64,000 bases of DNA from Oscillospiraceae bacterium (GTDB taxonomy: Bacteria; Bacillota; Clostridia; Oscillospirales; Oscillospiraceae), in contig JAFQZI010000069.1 in assembly GCA_017406005.1 (NCBI GenBank), positions 1 through 64,000 on the forward strand, read 5' to 3'. The position numbers and the translations under genes are program-made. The notes under the pieces were generated by a model. The model worked only from the letters and a program-made list of their open reading frames with translations, did no database searches and was not told the DNA's origin. Positions 34,394-43,562 of this stretch are shown here, piece after piece (within the stretch, counting starts at the first letter, position 1; every line of letters starts with the position of its first letter).

Positions 34394-35287
34394 ATGGAAT
34401 ACGCATTCTCGATAGCCGAATCCATAAACCGGATTTTCGGGAGAAACGCTGAAATACGCTCAGCAGAAAGGATTTCCGGAGGGGATATCAACCGGGCTTA
34501 CCGGCTGGAAACGGATGACGGATCTTTCTTTATGAAAGCAAACACAAAAGAAAACCGTGATTTCTTCCGCGCGGAAGTTGCCGGTCTGGAAGCTGTTTCC
34601 TCAACAAAAACGATCCGGGTCCCGCACGTTCTCGGCATCGGCGAGGATCCTCTGTACGGAGCTTTTCTTCTGCTGGAGTGGAGCCGGGGGAAACCAAAAA
34701 AAGATGCTTCCGAAACCTTTGGGCACAATCTCGCAGCCATGCATCGTGCCGACACCTCCGGCATCCTCCCTGACGGAAATTTCGGTTTTCCCTCTGACAA
34801 CTACATCGGAGCCGGGAGGCAAAAAAACACCCCCTGCGGGAATTGGATTTCATTCTTCCGGGATTATCGGCTTATACCGCAGTTTACTCTGGCGGAAGAA
34901 TACTTTGACGAATATGACCGGGCGTGCTTTTCCAGGTTGGCGGATCATCTTGACCAATATCTCATCGAACCTGACGCACCTTCCCTTCTGCACGGAGATC
35001 TTTGGGCCGGGAACTATATCATCGGCAACGACGGCGAAGCCTGGCTGATCGATCCGGCCGCATACGTCGGGCATGCAGAGGCAGATCTTGCCATGACGGA
35101 ACTTTTCGGCGGCTTTTCACCGTCTTTTTACAGCGCATACTGTGAGATCAATCCCCTTCAGCCGGATTATAACGACAGAAGGGATCTGTACAATCTGTAT
35201 CATCTCATGAATCATTTAAATCTGTTCGGGTGGTCTTATCTGGGCTCTGTCAGGTCAATTCTCAGGAAATACGGTGGTCATCTTTAG
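34394..35287 (+). CDS. Fructosamine kinase family protein
   Basis: 297 residues from ATG 34394, chosen because the upstream part of the open frame overlaps the lipoprotein gene in another frame. The APH-like kinase fold is shown by the glycine-rich ISGGDINRAYRLE, the catalytic loop HGDLWAGNYI and the metal-binding IDPAAYVGHAEADLAM. Such kinases phosphorylate protein- or amino-acid-bound ketosamines so that the adduct falls apart, repairing glycation damage or allowing Amadori-compound use. There is no ribosome binding site in the one-base gap, so translation probably depends on the upstream gene. Confidence 0.9.
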   Translation: MEYAFSIAESINRIFGRNAEIRSAERISGGDINRAYRLETDDGSFFMKANTKENRDFFRAEVAGLEAVSSTKTIRVPHVLGIGEDPLYGAFLLLEWSRGKPKKDASETFGHNLAAMHRADTSGILPDGNFGFPSDNYIGAGRQKNTPCGNWISFFRDYRLIPQFTLAEEYFDEYDRACFSRLADHLDQYLIEPDAPSLLHGDLWAGNYIIGNDGEAWLIDPAAYVGHAEADLAMTELFGGFSPSFYSAYCEINPLQPDYNDRRDLYNLYHLMNHLNLFGWSYLGSVRSILRKYGGHL

Positions 35288-35314
35288 TACTGCCGTTGAA
35301 AAGGAGTGATACCC

Positions 35315-36292
35315 ATGTTGAACCAGCAGGAAATATCGATAAAAGACTTCAGCCCTGTCAGGATCGGTCAGGCGGAAAACCGGAAAGCAGGCACCGGATG
35401 CACTGTTTTTCTGTGTGAAAGCGGAATGTGTGCCGGCCTTGATGTACGGGGAGGCGGGCCTGCATCCCGGGAAACCCAGCTTTTAAACCCGCTTATGGCT
35501 GCGCATGATATCCACGGAATTGTCCTGGCCGGCGGGAGCGCGTTCGGGCTTGGCACAGCAAACGGCGTGATGCAGTATCTGGAGGAGCGCGGCATCGGAT
35601 ATGATGTTGGCGTAACAAAGGTACCCCTGGTAGCGCAGGCGGACCTTTTCGACCTGACAGTCGGCGATGCATTTGTCCGCCCGGATGCGGCTATGGGTTA
35701 TGCAGCTGCAAAGCAGGCAATGGAAGCTCCGAATTACTGCGACGGCAATTATGGTGCGGGGTGCGGAGCAACCGTCGGGAAAATTGCGGGGATGGAAACC
35801 TGCATGAAGACCGGGATCGGGAGTTATGCGGTGCAGATCGGTGAGCTGAAGGTCGGAGCTGTTGTTGCGGTAAACGCGTTGGGAGATATCTTTGACTGGA
35901 AGACGGGGAAACAGATTGCAGGGCTTCTCACGAAAGACAAATCCGCTCTGCGCAGCACGGCAGAGTATATGAAAAAAAGCATCCGCGTGACGGATAACAA
36001 ATTTACAGGCAATACAACACTGGGTGTTGTGATTACCAACGCGGAATTTACGAAAGCACAGCTGTGCAAAATTGCCGGGACGGCACACGACGGATATGCC
36101 CGTTCCATCAACCCCGTGCATACCTCTGTCGATGGAGACAGCATCTATGCCCTCTCGGCAGGCAATGTCCGGGCAGACCAGGATCTGGTGGGTATCCTGG
36201 CGGCTGAGGTCATCAGTGAAGCGATTGTCCGCGCTGTAACAAGCGCGGAAAGCGCATACGGTTTCCCGTCTGCCTCCTCGATTGCGAAATAA
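35315..36292 (+). CDS. P1 family peptidase (DmpA/NylC-type Ntn hydrolase)
   Basis: 325 residues from ATG 35315, which has AAGGAG nine bases upstream. The family block NPLMAAHDIHGIVLAGGSAFGL is present. The self-cleavage site is probably between N233 and T234 (GNTTLGVV); the new N-terminal Thr would be the nucleophile instead of the Ser of DmpA. The C-terminal block with RSINPVHTSVDGDSIYALS is typical. Members are aminopeptidases acting on D-amino-acid or beta-peptide substrates or nylon oligomers. The true substrate is not known. Confidence 0.9.
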   Translation: MLNQQEISIKDFSPVRIGQAENRKAGTGCTVFLCESGMCAGLDVRGGGPASRETQLLNPLMAAHDIHGIVLAGGSAFGLGTANGVMQYLEERGIGYDVGVTKVPLVAQADLFDLTVGDAFVRPDAAMGYAAAKQAMEAPNYCDGNYGAGCGATVGKIAGMETCMKTGIGSYAVQIGELKVGAVVAVNALGDIFDWKTGKQIAGLLTKDKSALRSTAEYMKKSIRVTDNKFTGNTTLGVVITNAEFTKAQLCKIAGTAHDGYARSINPVHTSVDGDSIYALSAGNVRADQDLVGILAAEVISEAIVRAVTSAESAYGFPSASSIAK

Positions 36293-36317
36293 AGTTTTTT
36301 GCGACAGCGTATAGAAG

Positions 36318-36353
36318 AGCAGTGGCCGGTGCAAAAATGCATCAGCCACTGCT
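36318..36353 (+). terminator. Terminator after the P1 peptidase
   Basis: AGCAGTGGC (36318-36326) pairs with GCCACTGCT (36345-36353), with TGCA/TGCA inside the loop, followed by TTATTATTCTTTT. It separates the P1 peptidase from convergent nhaC. Confidence 0.75.
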
Positions 36354-36391
36354 GTTATTATTCTTTTGCTATTGATCGGCCGGTATCCTGT

Positions 36392-37912
36392 TCAGGCCTT
36401 TTTTGCCGAAACACTGCGCAGCACAAAGAGGGCTGCAACTGTGAGAACAACACCTGTGATGATACTTACGACCCAGTTCTGAACAAAGCCCGCCACAATG
36501 TACGTAACAAAGCTGACAGCTGCAACCGTCATGGCGTAAGGGAGCTGCGTGGAGACATGGCTGACATGTTCCACCTGGGCGCCTGCGGAAGCCATAATGG
36601 TGGTGTCGGAAATCGGGGAGCAATGGTCACCGCAGACAGCCCCGGCGAGGCATGCGGAAATGCCTATGATGAGGAGCTTGCTGTCGCTGGGAAAGATGGC
36701 CGTTACGATCGGGATAAGAATGCCGAAAGTGCCCCAGGAGGTACCGGTTGCAAAAGCAAGGACAACTGCCACTACAAAAATGACGGCAGGAAGCAGACTG
36801 TAGAGCCCGGAGGAAGCACCGATCATGAGATCATGCACAAATTCTGCCGCACCGAGGGAGGACGTCATGGTTTTCAGAGAGGTGGCAAGCACCAGAATGA
36901 GAATAGGCGGAACCATGGCAACAAATCCCTGCGGGATGCACTCCGTCATTTCTTTGAACGTGACGGTGCGGCGCAGAAGGAAATAGATAAAGGAGAAGAT
37001 AAGCGCGATCAGACCGCCCCAGGGAAGTGCAATAAAAGCATCGGTATCGCCGAAGGCAGCGATCAGATTGCCTGTATTTTCCGGCCCGATCCAGGCGGTT
37101 TCACCATAGTAGCCGCCTGCATAGAGCATGGCAAAGAAGACTGCGACGATCAGAACCACTACGGGGAGAACAAGATCCAGGATTTTGCCCTTCTGGTTGT
37201 CTTCCTGTTCACTGCTGCCCTCCAGTGCTCCGAGATCGCCGTTCAGGCGTGCACTCTGCTCGGCAAGCGCCATGGGGCCGTAATCAAATCGCATGGAAAC
37301 AAGAGCAATGATGAACACAAAGGTCAGAAGAGAATAGAAATTATACGGGATAGCCCGGACAAACAACTCGATGCCGGTGATGCCTGTGCCGAGATCGTCA
37401 GCCACTCCTGCGACGGCTGCAGCCCAGGAGGAGATGGGAGCAATCATGCAGACAGGCGCTGCCGTGGCATCAATCAGATAGGCAAGCTTGGCACGCGAGA
37501 TCCTCTGCCGGTCAGTAACAGGCCGCATGACAGAGCCGACGGTAAGGCAGTTGAAATAGTCATCAATGAAAATGAGAACACCGAGAATAAACGTTGCAAT
37601 CTGAACACCGACACGTGATTTGATATTCTTCTCAGCCCAGCGGCCAAATGCAGCACTGCTGCCGGTTTTATTGACCAGGGCAACAAGGATGCCAAGGATA
37701 ACCAGGAAACAGAGATTGCCTGCAAGGTCGGACACCGAGACTGACAAGCCGTCGACCACAATGAGATTCAGTGTCTGCACCGGGTTGAAGCCGGCAGCAA
37801 ACAGAGCACCGATCAGAACACCGAAAAACAAAGAAGAATAGACTTCCTTGGTGATCAGCGCAAGAACAATGGCAAAAAGCGGGGGCACAAGAGCCCAAAA
37901 GGTTCCGTACAT
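36392..37912 (-). CDS. nhaC: NhaC-type Na+/H+ antiporter
   Basis: 506 residues from ATG 37912 (GGAGG seven bases upstream; the longer frame runs into the leader hairpin). About eleven to twelve helices are visible. Characteristic segments include LIFIDDYFNCLTVGSVMRPVTD, IDATAAPVCMIAPISSWAA and AFATGTSWGTFGILIPI, then GDHCSPISDTT. NhaC-family proteins exchange Na+ (or in some members organic anions) for protons and support pH and sodium homeostasis. An intrinsic-terminator-like hairpin lies between its promoter and ribosome binding site. Confidence 0.92.
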   Translation of the reverse strand: MYGTFWALVPPLFAIVLALITKEVYSSLFFGVLIGALFAAGFNPVQTLNLIVVDGLSVSVSDLAGNLCFLVILGILVALVNKTGSSAAFGRWAEKNIKSRVGVQIATFILGVLIFIDDYFNCLTVGSVMRPVTDRQRISRAKLAYLIDATAAPVCMIAPISSWAAAVAGVADDLGTGITGIELFVRAIPYNFYSLLTFVFIIALVSMRFDYGPMALAEQSARLNGDLGALEGSSEQEDNQKGKILDLVLPVVVLIVAVFFAMLYAGGYYGETAWIGPENTGNLIAAFGDTDAFIALPWGGLIALIFSFIYFLLRRTVTFKEMTECIPQGFVAMVPPILILVLATSLKTMTSSLGAAEFVHDLMIGASSGLYSLLPAVIFVVAVVLAFATGTSWGTFGILIPIVTAIFPSDSKLLIIGISACLAGAVCGDHCSPISDTTIMASAGAQVEHVSHVSTQLPYAMTVAAVSFVTYIVAGFVQNWVVSIITGVVLTVAALFVLRSVSAKKA

Positions 37913-37937
37913 AGAGACGCCTCCAAAAAAGAAGCTT

Positions 37938-37967
37938 GCACAGTATGCCATCGGATGCATACTGTGC
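37938..37967 (-). terminator. Terminator-like hairpin in the nhaC leader
   Basis: On the - strand GCACAGTATGC pairs perfectly (11 bp) with GCATACTGTGC around an 8-base loop, followed by AAGC and TTCTTTTTT and then the GGAGG of nhaC. It lies after the nhaC promoter, so it would stop transcription in the leader unless read through. It may equally terminate the upstream C39-peptidase transcript. Confidence 0.7.
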
Positions 37968-37990
37968 AGCATAATAAATGACAGAAGTGT

Positions 37991-38018
37991 ATTATATACA
38001 GGAATCCGGATTTGTCAA
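37991..38018 (-). promoter_or_regulatory. Promoter of nhaC
   Basis: Perfect TTGACA (38018-38013) and TATAAT (37996-37991) on the - strand with a 16-bp spacer. The leader to ATG 37912 would be about 70 bases. Confidence 0.8.
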
Positions 38019-38050
38019 GGGAAAAATACAGATGATATGTTGTGAAACCT

Positions 38051-38659
38051 TCAGGCAGGGACGATCGCGACAGCACGGGCTCCGAGTTGTCGATAGATCT
38101 TCATAAACTGTGCACGCGGCACGCGGGTGTTGAAATTGAGGGGGTCTGCCAGATAGAAGAATTCGTCATCGGCACCGCAGCAAACCATGCAGTGCAGGTG
38201 GTGAAAGACGCGATGTTCCCTTCCATCCTGGAGAGGGTAAGAGCCGCAGGGATCAAAACAGATATCGTCAAAGTGAAGAGACGCCCAGAAAAGGAACGGA
38301 CAGCCTTTCTCCAGACATGCAATCAGTCCATCCTCATCTGCCCCGGTAAGGTCGACAGGGCGATAACGGGAAGCCGCCTGCTGATCAGCAAGATAAGCTT
38401 CCGCCGCAGCGACAATCGGGCCGGCAAAGCAGTAATATCCGCATTGAGGAGAAGCATCATCCAGATGCGGGTTGCCCATATAGGCAAGGTCGGGATCGGT
38501 GCCCCACCAGGTTTCGGTGCGGGGAAGATAGTTGTCTGCAAGAAGGCATTTATCCGCATCAAACCCGAGATAACGAAGGAGCATGCAGAGGCTGGTAATT
38601 TCACAGCCGTTCGGAAGTTCGGGATTCTGAAGGATCAGGGGTACAGGTAAATGAATCAT
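38051..38659 (-). CDS. C39-like cysteine peptidase without signal peptide
   Basis: 202 residues. The C39/papain-like core is seen as LQNPELPNGCEITSLCMLLRYLG with the nucleophile Cys about residue 19, then the late HHLHCMVCCGADDEFFYLADPL containing His and Asp. This resembles the YvpB-like C39_2 group. Most relatives are secreted, but here the protein begins MIHLPVPLILQNPELPNG with no hydrophobic leader, so it seems cytoplasmic. GAGG precedes the ATG. The substrate is unknown. Confidence 0.8.
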   Translation of the reverse strand: MIHLPVPLILQNPELPNGCEITSLCMLLRYLGFDADKCLLADNYLPRTETWWGTDPDLAYMGNPHLDDASPQCGYYCFAGPIVAAAEAYLADQQAASRYRPVDLTGADEDGLIACLEKGCPFLFWASLHFDDICFDPCGSYPLQDGREHRVFHHLHCMVCCGADDEFFYLADPLNFNTRVPRAQFMKIYRQLGARAVAIVPA

Positions 38660-38683
38660 AGGAGTTGCCTCGTCGGGAGCTGT

Positions 38684-38710
38684 AAAAAGGGAGGGGTTGG
38701 CCCCCTCCCC
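38684..38710 (-). terminator. Terminator after galM
   Basis: On the - strand GGGGAGGGGG...CCCCTCCC forms an 8-bp GC stem (38689-38696 with 38702-38709), followed by TTTTT (38688-38684). A strong intrinsic terminator. Confidence 0.85.
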
Positions 38711-38727
38711 TGTCGATAGTCAGAAAA

Positions 38728-39633
38728 TCAGAAGAAACGGTACTCGACGTACTTTGCGAAGGAATCACCCGGATTAAGAACGGTTGAGGGGAAGTTGGGG
38801 TGATTGGGGCTGTCAGGATAGAACTCAGGCTCGATGGCAATGCCCTGGTTTGCCCTGTAAGGGGCGGGAAGCTTGGCCCCGGTATAGACCTGGATGGCCG
38901 GGAAGTCCGTCCAGACTTCCATGCGGCTGCCGTTATCTTCCACTGTACAGGCATGCTCGGAGGAAATCACAAAGCAGTCATCCAGATTTTCGCGAATTTC
39001 ACGGAGCGTGGAAAAATCAAACTTTCCTTCACACGGGAGGACTTTGCCGGAAGGAATCAGCTCATTGTCCACCTCTAGATGGCCGGAGGCATTGATCTGC
39101 ATTTTTGCCTGCAGTACGGATTCACCGCCGAGCGTAAAGTACGGATGCACGGTGGGTGCGAAAACGGTGGTCTGGTCCGTCTCACCGCCGAAATCGACCC
39201 GGAGGGCGGAGCCTTTGAGGGAATACGTTACCCACATGGTAAGGTTGCCGGGATAGCCGTTATCGCCATCGGGCATGGTAATGGAGACTCGGACGGCGTC
39301 ATCCCCGAGAAGCTCTGCATCCCAGATGCGTTTGTCTACGGAATTGGGGCCGCCGTGAAGCTGGTTTTTATTCTCGTTGGGAGGGAGAACATAGTGTTTG
39401 CCATTGAGTGTGAACGCAGCACCGCCGATACGGTTGGCATAGCGGCCCACTGCTTTGCAGAGGAAGCCGTGACCGGCAAGGGCTGCAGCAGGATCGTCAT
39501 AGCAGACGGCACGGTCCTGCCCTTTGTGCTTCAGGGAAATAACGGTTGCACCGAGGGTAATGACGGAAACTTCCAGCTCAGCGTTGGAAAGGTTGTATCT
39601 GTCGTAAGAACCAAAAAGATCTTTTGTAATCAT
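38728..39633 (-). CDS. galM: Aldose 1-epimerase (galactose mutarotase)
   Basis: 301 residues. It interconverts alpha and beta anomers of aldoses. Conserved elements include ITLGATVISLKHKG, KAVGRYANRIGGAAFTLNGK, LHGGPNSVDKRIW (catalytic His) and TVHPYFTLGG (second His), ending with the Glu of the GIAIEPEFYPDSPN segment. The length is slightly short of the usual ~340. It is downstream of the split transketolase, with a hairpin between, and upstream of a strong terminator. Confidence 0.93.
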   Translation of the reverse strand: MITKDLFGSYDRYNLSNAELEVSVITLGATVISLKHKGQDRAVCYDDPAAALAGHGFLCKAVGRYANRIGGAAFTLNGKHYVLPPNENKNQLHGGPNSVDKRIWDAELLGDDAVRVSITMPDGDNGYPGNLTMWVTYSLKGSALRVDFGGETDQTTVFAPTVHPYFTLGGESVLQAKMQINASGHLEVDNELIPSGKVLPCEGKFDFSTLREIRENLDDCFVISSEHACTVEDNGSRMEVWTDFPAIQVYTGAKLPAPYRANQGIAIEPEFYPDSPNHPNFPSTVLNPGDSFAKYVEYRFF

Positions 39634-39664
39634 GAAAGCTTTCTTCCTTTTCTCAATGATGATA

Positions 39665-39697
39665 CTCCCTCAGACAGGAACTATCTGCCTGAGGGAG
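39665..39697 (-). terminator. Hairpin after the transketolase genes
   Basis: CTCCCTCAG (39665-39673) pairs with CTGAGGGAG (39689-39697); the stem continues inward with a G-T pair. There is no T run, so it may be a partial terminator or RNA stabiliser before galM. Confidence 0.55.
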
Positions 39698-39702
39698 ACT
39701 TC

Positions 39703-40650
39703 TTACTTTTTCATTGCAATGGCCTGCTTTGCCTTTGCAGCAATGCCTTCCGGTGTGACACCGTAGTACTCGAGAACGGCAGACCATGTACCGCTGCGTC
39801 CGAACGAATCATCCACGCCGTGGCGAACAACAGGAACAGGGCAGGTCCCGCTGAGGAACTCGCTGACCGCGCCGCCCAGGCCGCCGATGACAGAGTGCTC
39901 TTCGGAGGTGACGATGCAGCCGGTCTCTTTCGCGGCTTTGAGCACGAGCTCTTCATCCAGAGGCTTGATGGTGTGCATATCGATAACGCGGGCAGAGATG
40001 CCTTCGGCAGCGAGGAGATCGGCCGCCTTCAGTGCCATACCTACATTGATGCCCGTGGCAATAACCGTGACATCGGAACCATCACGAAGAACAACACCTT
40101 TGCCGAGCTCAAACTTGTAGCCTTCAATCTCGTCAGTAAAGATCTCGGTGACAGGGCGCTCAAGGCGCAGATAAGCCGGACCGTTGTAGTTGATGAGGGC
40201 TTCGACTGCGAGAGCCATTTCATGTCCGTCACACGGGCAGCAGACAAGCATGCCGGGGATGACGCGCATGAGGGCAAAATCTTCAATAGACTGGTGGGTT
40301 GCGCCGTCTTCTCCGACGGAAATGCCTCCGTGAGAGCCGACTACCGTGACATTGAGGCCGGGGTATGCGATGGAGTTGCGCACCTGCTCATAGGCTCTGC
40401 CTGCAGCAAAGATGGCAAATGTGTTGGTGAACGGTTTGAGGCCGACGGTTGACATACCGGCTGCAATATCCGTCATATTCGCTTCAGCAATGCCGCAGTC
40501 AAAGAAGCGTTCGGGATGAGCGGCGGCAAAACCCTTCGACATGGTTGCACCGGCAAGGTCAGCATCTAAAACAACGAGCTGGGGATACTTCTCCGCGAGA
40601 GCGACAAGCGCATCACCGTATGCGTTACGCGTTGCAATTTTACCTGCCAT
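39703..40650 (-). CDS. Transketolase, C-terminal subunit
   Basis: 315 residues carrying the pyrimidine-binding and C-terminal domains: LVVLDADLAGATMSKGFAA, FDCGIAEANMTDIAAGMS (Glu for thiamine activation), GSHGGISVGEDGATHQSIEDFALMR, and the last domain from about residue 190 (VTVIATGINVGMALKAADLL). With the partner encoded two bases upstream it makes a complete thiamine-diphosphate transketolase for the non-oxidative pentose phosphate pathway. Split transketolases are common in Clostridia and archaea. Confidence 0.93.
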   Translation of the reverse strand: MAGKIATRNAYGDALVALAEKYPQLVVLDADLAGATMSKGFAAAHPERFFDCGIAEANMTDIAAGMSTVGLKPFTNTFAIFAAGRAYEQVRNSIAYPGLNVTVVGSHGGISVGEDGATHQSIEDFALMRVIPGMLVCCPCDGHEMALAVEALINYNGPAYLRLERPVTEIFTDEIEGYKFELGKGVVLRDGSDVTVIATGINVGMALKAADLLAAEGISARVIDMHTIKPLDEELVLKAAKETGCIVTSEEHSVIGGLGGAVSEFLSGTCPVPVVRHGVDDSFGRSGTWSAVLEYYGVTPEGIAAKAKQAIAMKK

Positions 40651-40652
40651 GA

Positions 40653-41498
40653 TTACTTCTCCTCCTCTTCCAGTGCTTTGATCACTGCTTCAAGCTCCTG
40701 CTTTGCCTGAGCGAACTGCTCATCATTGGGAGCTTTGCCGTGCCAGCCGGCATTGTTTTCCATAAAGGAGACACCCTTGCCCTTCACGGTATTCATAATG
40801 ATCATGGTGGGCTTGCCCTTGCAGGCGCGGGCCGCAGCGAGAGCTGCATCAATCTGGGCAAAGTCATGCCCGTCTATGACGAGGACATTCCAGTTGAAGG
40901 CTTCAAACTTCTTGTCGAGCGGGGCAGAAGGCATAACATCATCCACTTTGCCGTCGATCTGAAGGCCGTTGCTGTCCAGGAAGACACAGAGATTGTCAAG
41001 TTTCCATTTGGCAGCAGCCATAGCAGCTTCCCAGATCTGGCCTTCTTCGATTTCACCGTCACCGCAGATAGCATAGGTGCGGAAGGTCTTACCCAGAGTT
41101 TTGGCAGCGAGTGCCATACCAACAGCACAGCTCAAGCCCTGGCCAAGAGAACCGGTGGACATGTCAACACCGGGGACATTCACCATATCCGGATGGCCGG
41201 AGAAGTGCGCCTTGATGGAGCGGAGAAGCTTAAGATCTTCGACCGGGTAGTAGCCGCGCAGCGCAAGGACCGCGTAGAGTGCGGGAGCGCAGTGGCCCTT
41301 GGAGAGAACAAAACGGTCACGATCGGCCCAGGAGGGATTTGCGGGGTCAATGCTCATCTCTTTGAAGTAGAGCGTTGTAAGAGCATCCATGCAACTCAGA
41401 GAGCCACCTGGATGGCCGGATTTTGCCTCATGAACAGCGCCAACAGCGAGAAGACGGGCTTCATACGCCTTGCGCTTCAGGCTCAGAAAATCATCCAT
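40653..41498 (-). CDS. Transketolase, N-terminal subunit
   Basis: 281 residues, the thiamine-diphosphate pyrophosphate-binding half. AGAVHEAKSGHPGGSLSCMDALTTL at the start and GDGEIEEGQIWEAAMAAAKWKLDN (the GDG...N metal motif) are clear. GHCAPALYAVLA and SLGQGLSCAVGMALAAK are also typical. It is the first gene of the pair and has a well-formed promoter. GAGG lies nine bases before the ATG. Confidence 0.94.
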   Translation of the reverse strand: MDDFLSLKRKAYEARLLAVGAVHEAKSGHPGGSLSCMDALTTLYFKEMSIDPANPSWADRDRFVLSKGHCAPALYAVLALRGYYPVEDLKLLRSIKAHFSGHPDMVNVPGVDMSTGSLGQGLSCAVGMALAAKTLGKTFRTYAICGDGEIEEGQIWEAAMAAAKWKLDNLCVFLDSNGLQIDGKVDDVMPSAPLDKKFEAFNWNVLVIDGHDFAQIDAALAAARACKGKPTMIIMNTVKGKGVSFMENNAGWHGKAPNDEQFAQAKQELEAVIKALEEEEK

Positions 41499-41535
41499 AA
41501 GCGATTACCTCGTTTTCAAAAAAGATTATGGATTT

Positions 41536-41564
41536 ATTATAACAGGAGTACGCACAATGTGCAA
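41536..41564 (-). promoter_or_regulatory. Promoter of the transketolase genes
   Basis: TTGCAC (41564-41559) and a perfect TATAAT (41541-41536) on the - strand with a 17-bp spacer. Confidence 0.75.
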
Positions 41565-41588
41565 TTGAAAATGCACGATATACAACGA

Positions 41589-41615
41589 AAAAAACGGAGG
41601 AAGCCTCCGTTTTTT
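41589..41615 (-). terminator. Terminator after khpA
   Basis: AAAAAACGGAGG (41589-41600) pairs with CCTCCGTTTTTT (41604-41615). On the - strand the stem is followed by a T run. It ends the ylxM-ffh-rpsP-khpA operon; rimM, trmD and rplS, which often follow in Firmicutes, are absent here. Confidence 0.85.
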
Positions 41616-41624
41616 CGAAATAAG

Positions 41625-41861
41625 TCAGTCAAGAATTTCGACTGAGATTTTTTTACCTTTTCTCTGGGCAACTGCACGCATCAGAATGCGGATCTGTTTA
41701 ACGATCTTGCCCTGGCGGCCGATGACTTTGCCCATATCGCCGTCTGCAACGTGAACCTCATAAATGGTTTCGCCGCTGTAGGTAGCTTTGCGCTCCGTCA
41801 CAATAACCTCATCAGGATGATCAACAAGGTTCTGCACGATATAGGTGAGTAGTTCCTTCAT
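41625..41861 (-). CDS. khpA: KH-domain RNA-binding protein KhpA
   Basis: 78 residues forming one KH domain with the RNA-binding GxxG loop in KVIGRQGKIVKQIR. KhpA proteins work with KhpB/Jag in RNA binding and cell elongation control in Firmicutes. The position immediately after rpsP (18 bases) is the conserved one. GGGGAG precedes the ATG. The C-terminus KKISVEILD is typical. Confidence 0.93.
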   Translation of the reverse strand: MKELLTYIVQNLVDHPDEVIVTERKATYSGETIYEVHVADGDMGKVIGRQGKIVKQIRILMRAVAQRKGKKISVEILD

Positions 41862-41879
41862 GAAAAGAACAACTCCCCG

Positions 41880-42113
41880 TTATGCTTTATTCAGCAGTCC
41901 ACGAACGGTGTCGGTCGGCTGGGCGCCTTTGGACATCCAGTACTGGACGCGCTCACGATCGATGACGAATTTGGATTCGCCTTCTGCAGCGGGATCGTAG
42001 GTGCCAAGCTCTTCTATGCAGCGGCCGTCACGAGGGGAACGGGAGTCTGCAACAACGATACGGTAGTAAGGGGCTTTCTTTGCGCCCATTCTGCGAAGTC
42101 TGATCTTAACCAT
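41880..42113 (-). CDS. rpsP: 30S ribosomal protein S16
   Basis: 77 residues, the normal length for S16. The family opening [22 protein letters not shown] is followed by [18 protein letters not shown] and [19 protein letters not shown]. It is needed for 30S subunit assembly. It sits between ffh and khpA in the expected order with short gaps (47 and 18 bases). Confidence 0.97.
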   Translation of the reverse strand: MVKIRLRRMGAKKAPYYRIVVADSRSPRDGRCIEELGTYDPAAEGESKFVIDRERVQYWMSKGAQPTDTVRGLLNKA

Positions 42114-42160
42114 GGGTATATCTCCTTTAAAATAATAAAATAAACAAATTGAATGAGGGC

Positions 42161-43537
42161 TTACAGGCCAAAGCCCCCGAAACCGCCTCCGAAGCCGGCA
42201 GGGCCTCCGCCCATCATGCCCATCTTCTTCTGCATCTTTTTCAGCTTCCTCCCGGAAAACTGCTTCATCATCTGATTCATCGCATCATACTGCTTGAGAA
42301 TGCGGTTGACATCCACAACCGTCTGCCCGCAGCCGGCGGCTATACGCTTTTTACGGGAGGAGTTGATGATGGCAGGATTTTCACGCTCTTTGAATGTCAT
42401 CGACTGGATGACAGCCTTCTGCCGGTTCAGCGCCTTTTCGTCTAGCTGGGCACCTTTCAGAGCTTTAGTATCCACTCCGGGAACCATCGCCATTAAATCT
42501 CCCAGATCGCCCATATTTTTGAGCTGCTCCATCTGGTCGAGATAATCGTTGAGGGTAAAGCGATTCTGGCGAAGTTTTTCAGCAGCTTCGAGAGCCTTTT
42601 TTTCATCAAAGCTCTGCTCTGCCTTTTCAATGAGCGTTAAAACATCGCCCATGCCGAGGATACGGGAAGCCATACGATCGGGATGGAAAGGCTCAATCAT
42701 GTCAAGCTTTTCACCGACACCGATGAATTTGATTGGCTTGCCCGTCACTGTGGCAATCGAGAGCGCTGCGCCGCCTCGGGCGTCACCATCGAGTTTCGTG
42801 AGCATGACACCTGTGATCCCAAGCGCCTCATCAAAAGCCGTTGCCGCATTAACTGCATCCTGGCCCGTCATGGCATCGACCACGAGAAGGATCTCTGCGG
42901 GGTCAACCGCTGCTTTGATGTTGCGCAGCTCGTCCATAAGTTGCTCATCGATGTGCAGACGGCCGGCTGTATCGAGAAAAACAATATCATTGCCGTGTTT
43001 GGAAGCATGGTCGATTGCTGCTTTGGCAATCTCAACCGGATCGCCCTGCCCCTGCTGAAACACGGGAATATCCAGCTGGCCACCGACGGTTTCAAGCTGT
43101 TTGATCGCCGCAGGGCGGTAAACGTCACACGCGACCAGAAGAGGGCGCTTGCCCTGCTTGCGCAGATACCCGGCAAGTTTTGCTCCGTTTGTCGTCTTGC
43201 CTGCGCCCTGCAAGCCGCACAGCATCACAACACTCGGGAGTTTTGACGAAATATTGATCTTTGCATTGGTGCCGCCGAGGAGCGTGCATAGCTCTTCATT
43301 GACGATTTTGATAACCTGCTGAGCGGGGGAAAGGGCTTCAAGCACATCGGCTCCGGAGGCACGCTCGGTCACGCGGGCCGTAAAGTCCTTCACTACTTTG
43401 TAACTGACGTCCGCTTCGAGGAGAGCCATCCGGACTTCGCGCATGGCTTCTTTCACATCAGCCTTCGTCAGTCTGCCCTTGCCGCGCAGGCGTTTGAAAA
43501 CAGCATTCAGTTTATCGGAAATACTTTCAAATGCCAT
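42161..43537 (-). CDS. ffh: Signal recognition particle protein Ffh
   Basis: 458 residues from ATG 43537 (GAGG seven bases upstream). The N domain is at 1-85. The GTPase domain has G1 [30 protein letters not shown] and [10 protein letters not shown]. The methionine-rich M domain runs from about residue 325 and contains the 4.5S RNA-binding [12 protein letters not shown] block; it ends in a Gly- and Phe-rich tail ([16 protein letters not shown]). With the SRP RNA it targets nascent membrane and secreted proteins to FtsY. It is 25 bases after ylxM. Confidence 0.97.
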   Translation of the reverse strand: MAFESISDKLNAVFKRLRGKGRLTKADVKEAMREVRMALLEADVSYKVVKDFTARVTERASGADVLEALSPAQQVIKIVNEELCTLLGGTNAKINISSKLPSVVMLCGLQGAGKTTNGAKLAGYLRKQGKRPLLVACDVYRPAAIKQLETVGGQLDIPVFQQGQGDPVEIAKAAIDHASKHGNDIVFLDTAGRLHIDEQLMDELRNIKAAVDPAEILLVVDAMTGQDAVNAATAFDEALGITGVMLTKLDGDARGGAALSIATVTGKPIKFIGVGEKLDMIEPFHPDRMASRILGMGDVLTLIEKAEQSFDEKKALEAAEKLRQNRFTLNDYLDQMEQLKNMGDLGDLMAMVPGVDTKALKGAQLDEKALNRQKAVIQSMTFKERENPAIINSSRKKRIAAGCGQTVVDVNRILKQYDAMNQMMKQFSGRKLKKMQKKMGMMGGGPAGFGGGFGGFGL

Positions 43538-43562
43538 GTTTTTTCCTCTTACTCTTGCCTCC

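Noticed and set aside
36299..37618. 439-codon frame on + opposite nhaC
   Set aside because: Hydrophilic shadow of a membrane protein gene; nhaC motifs are intact on the other strand.
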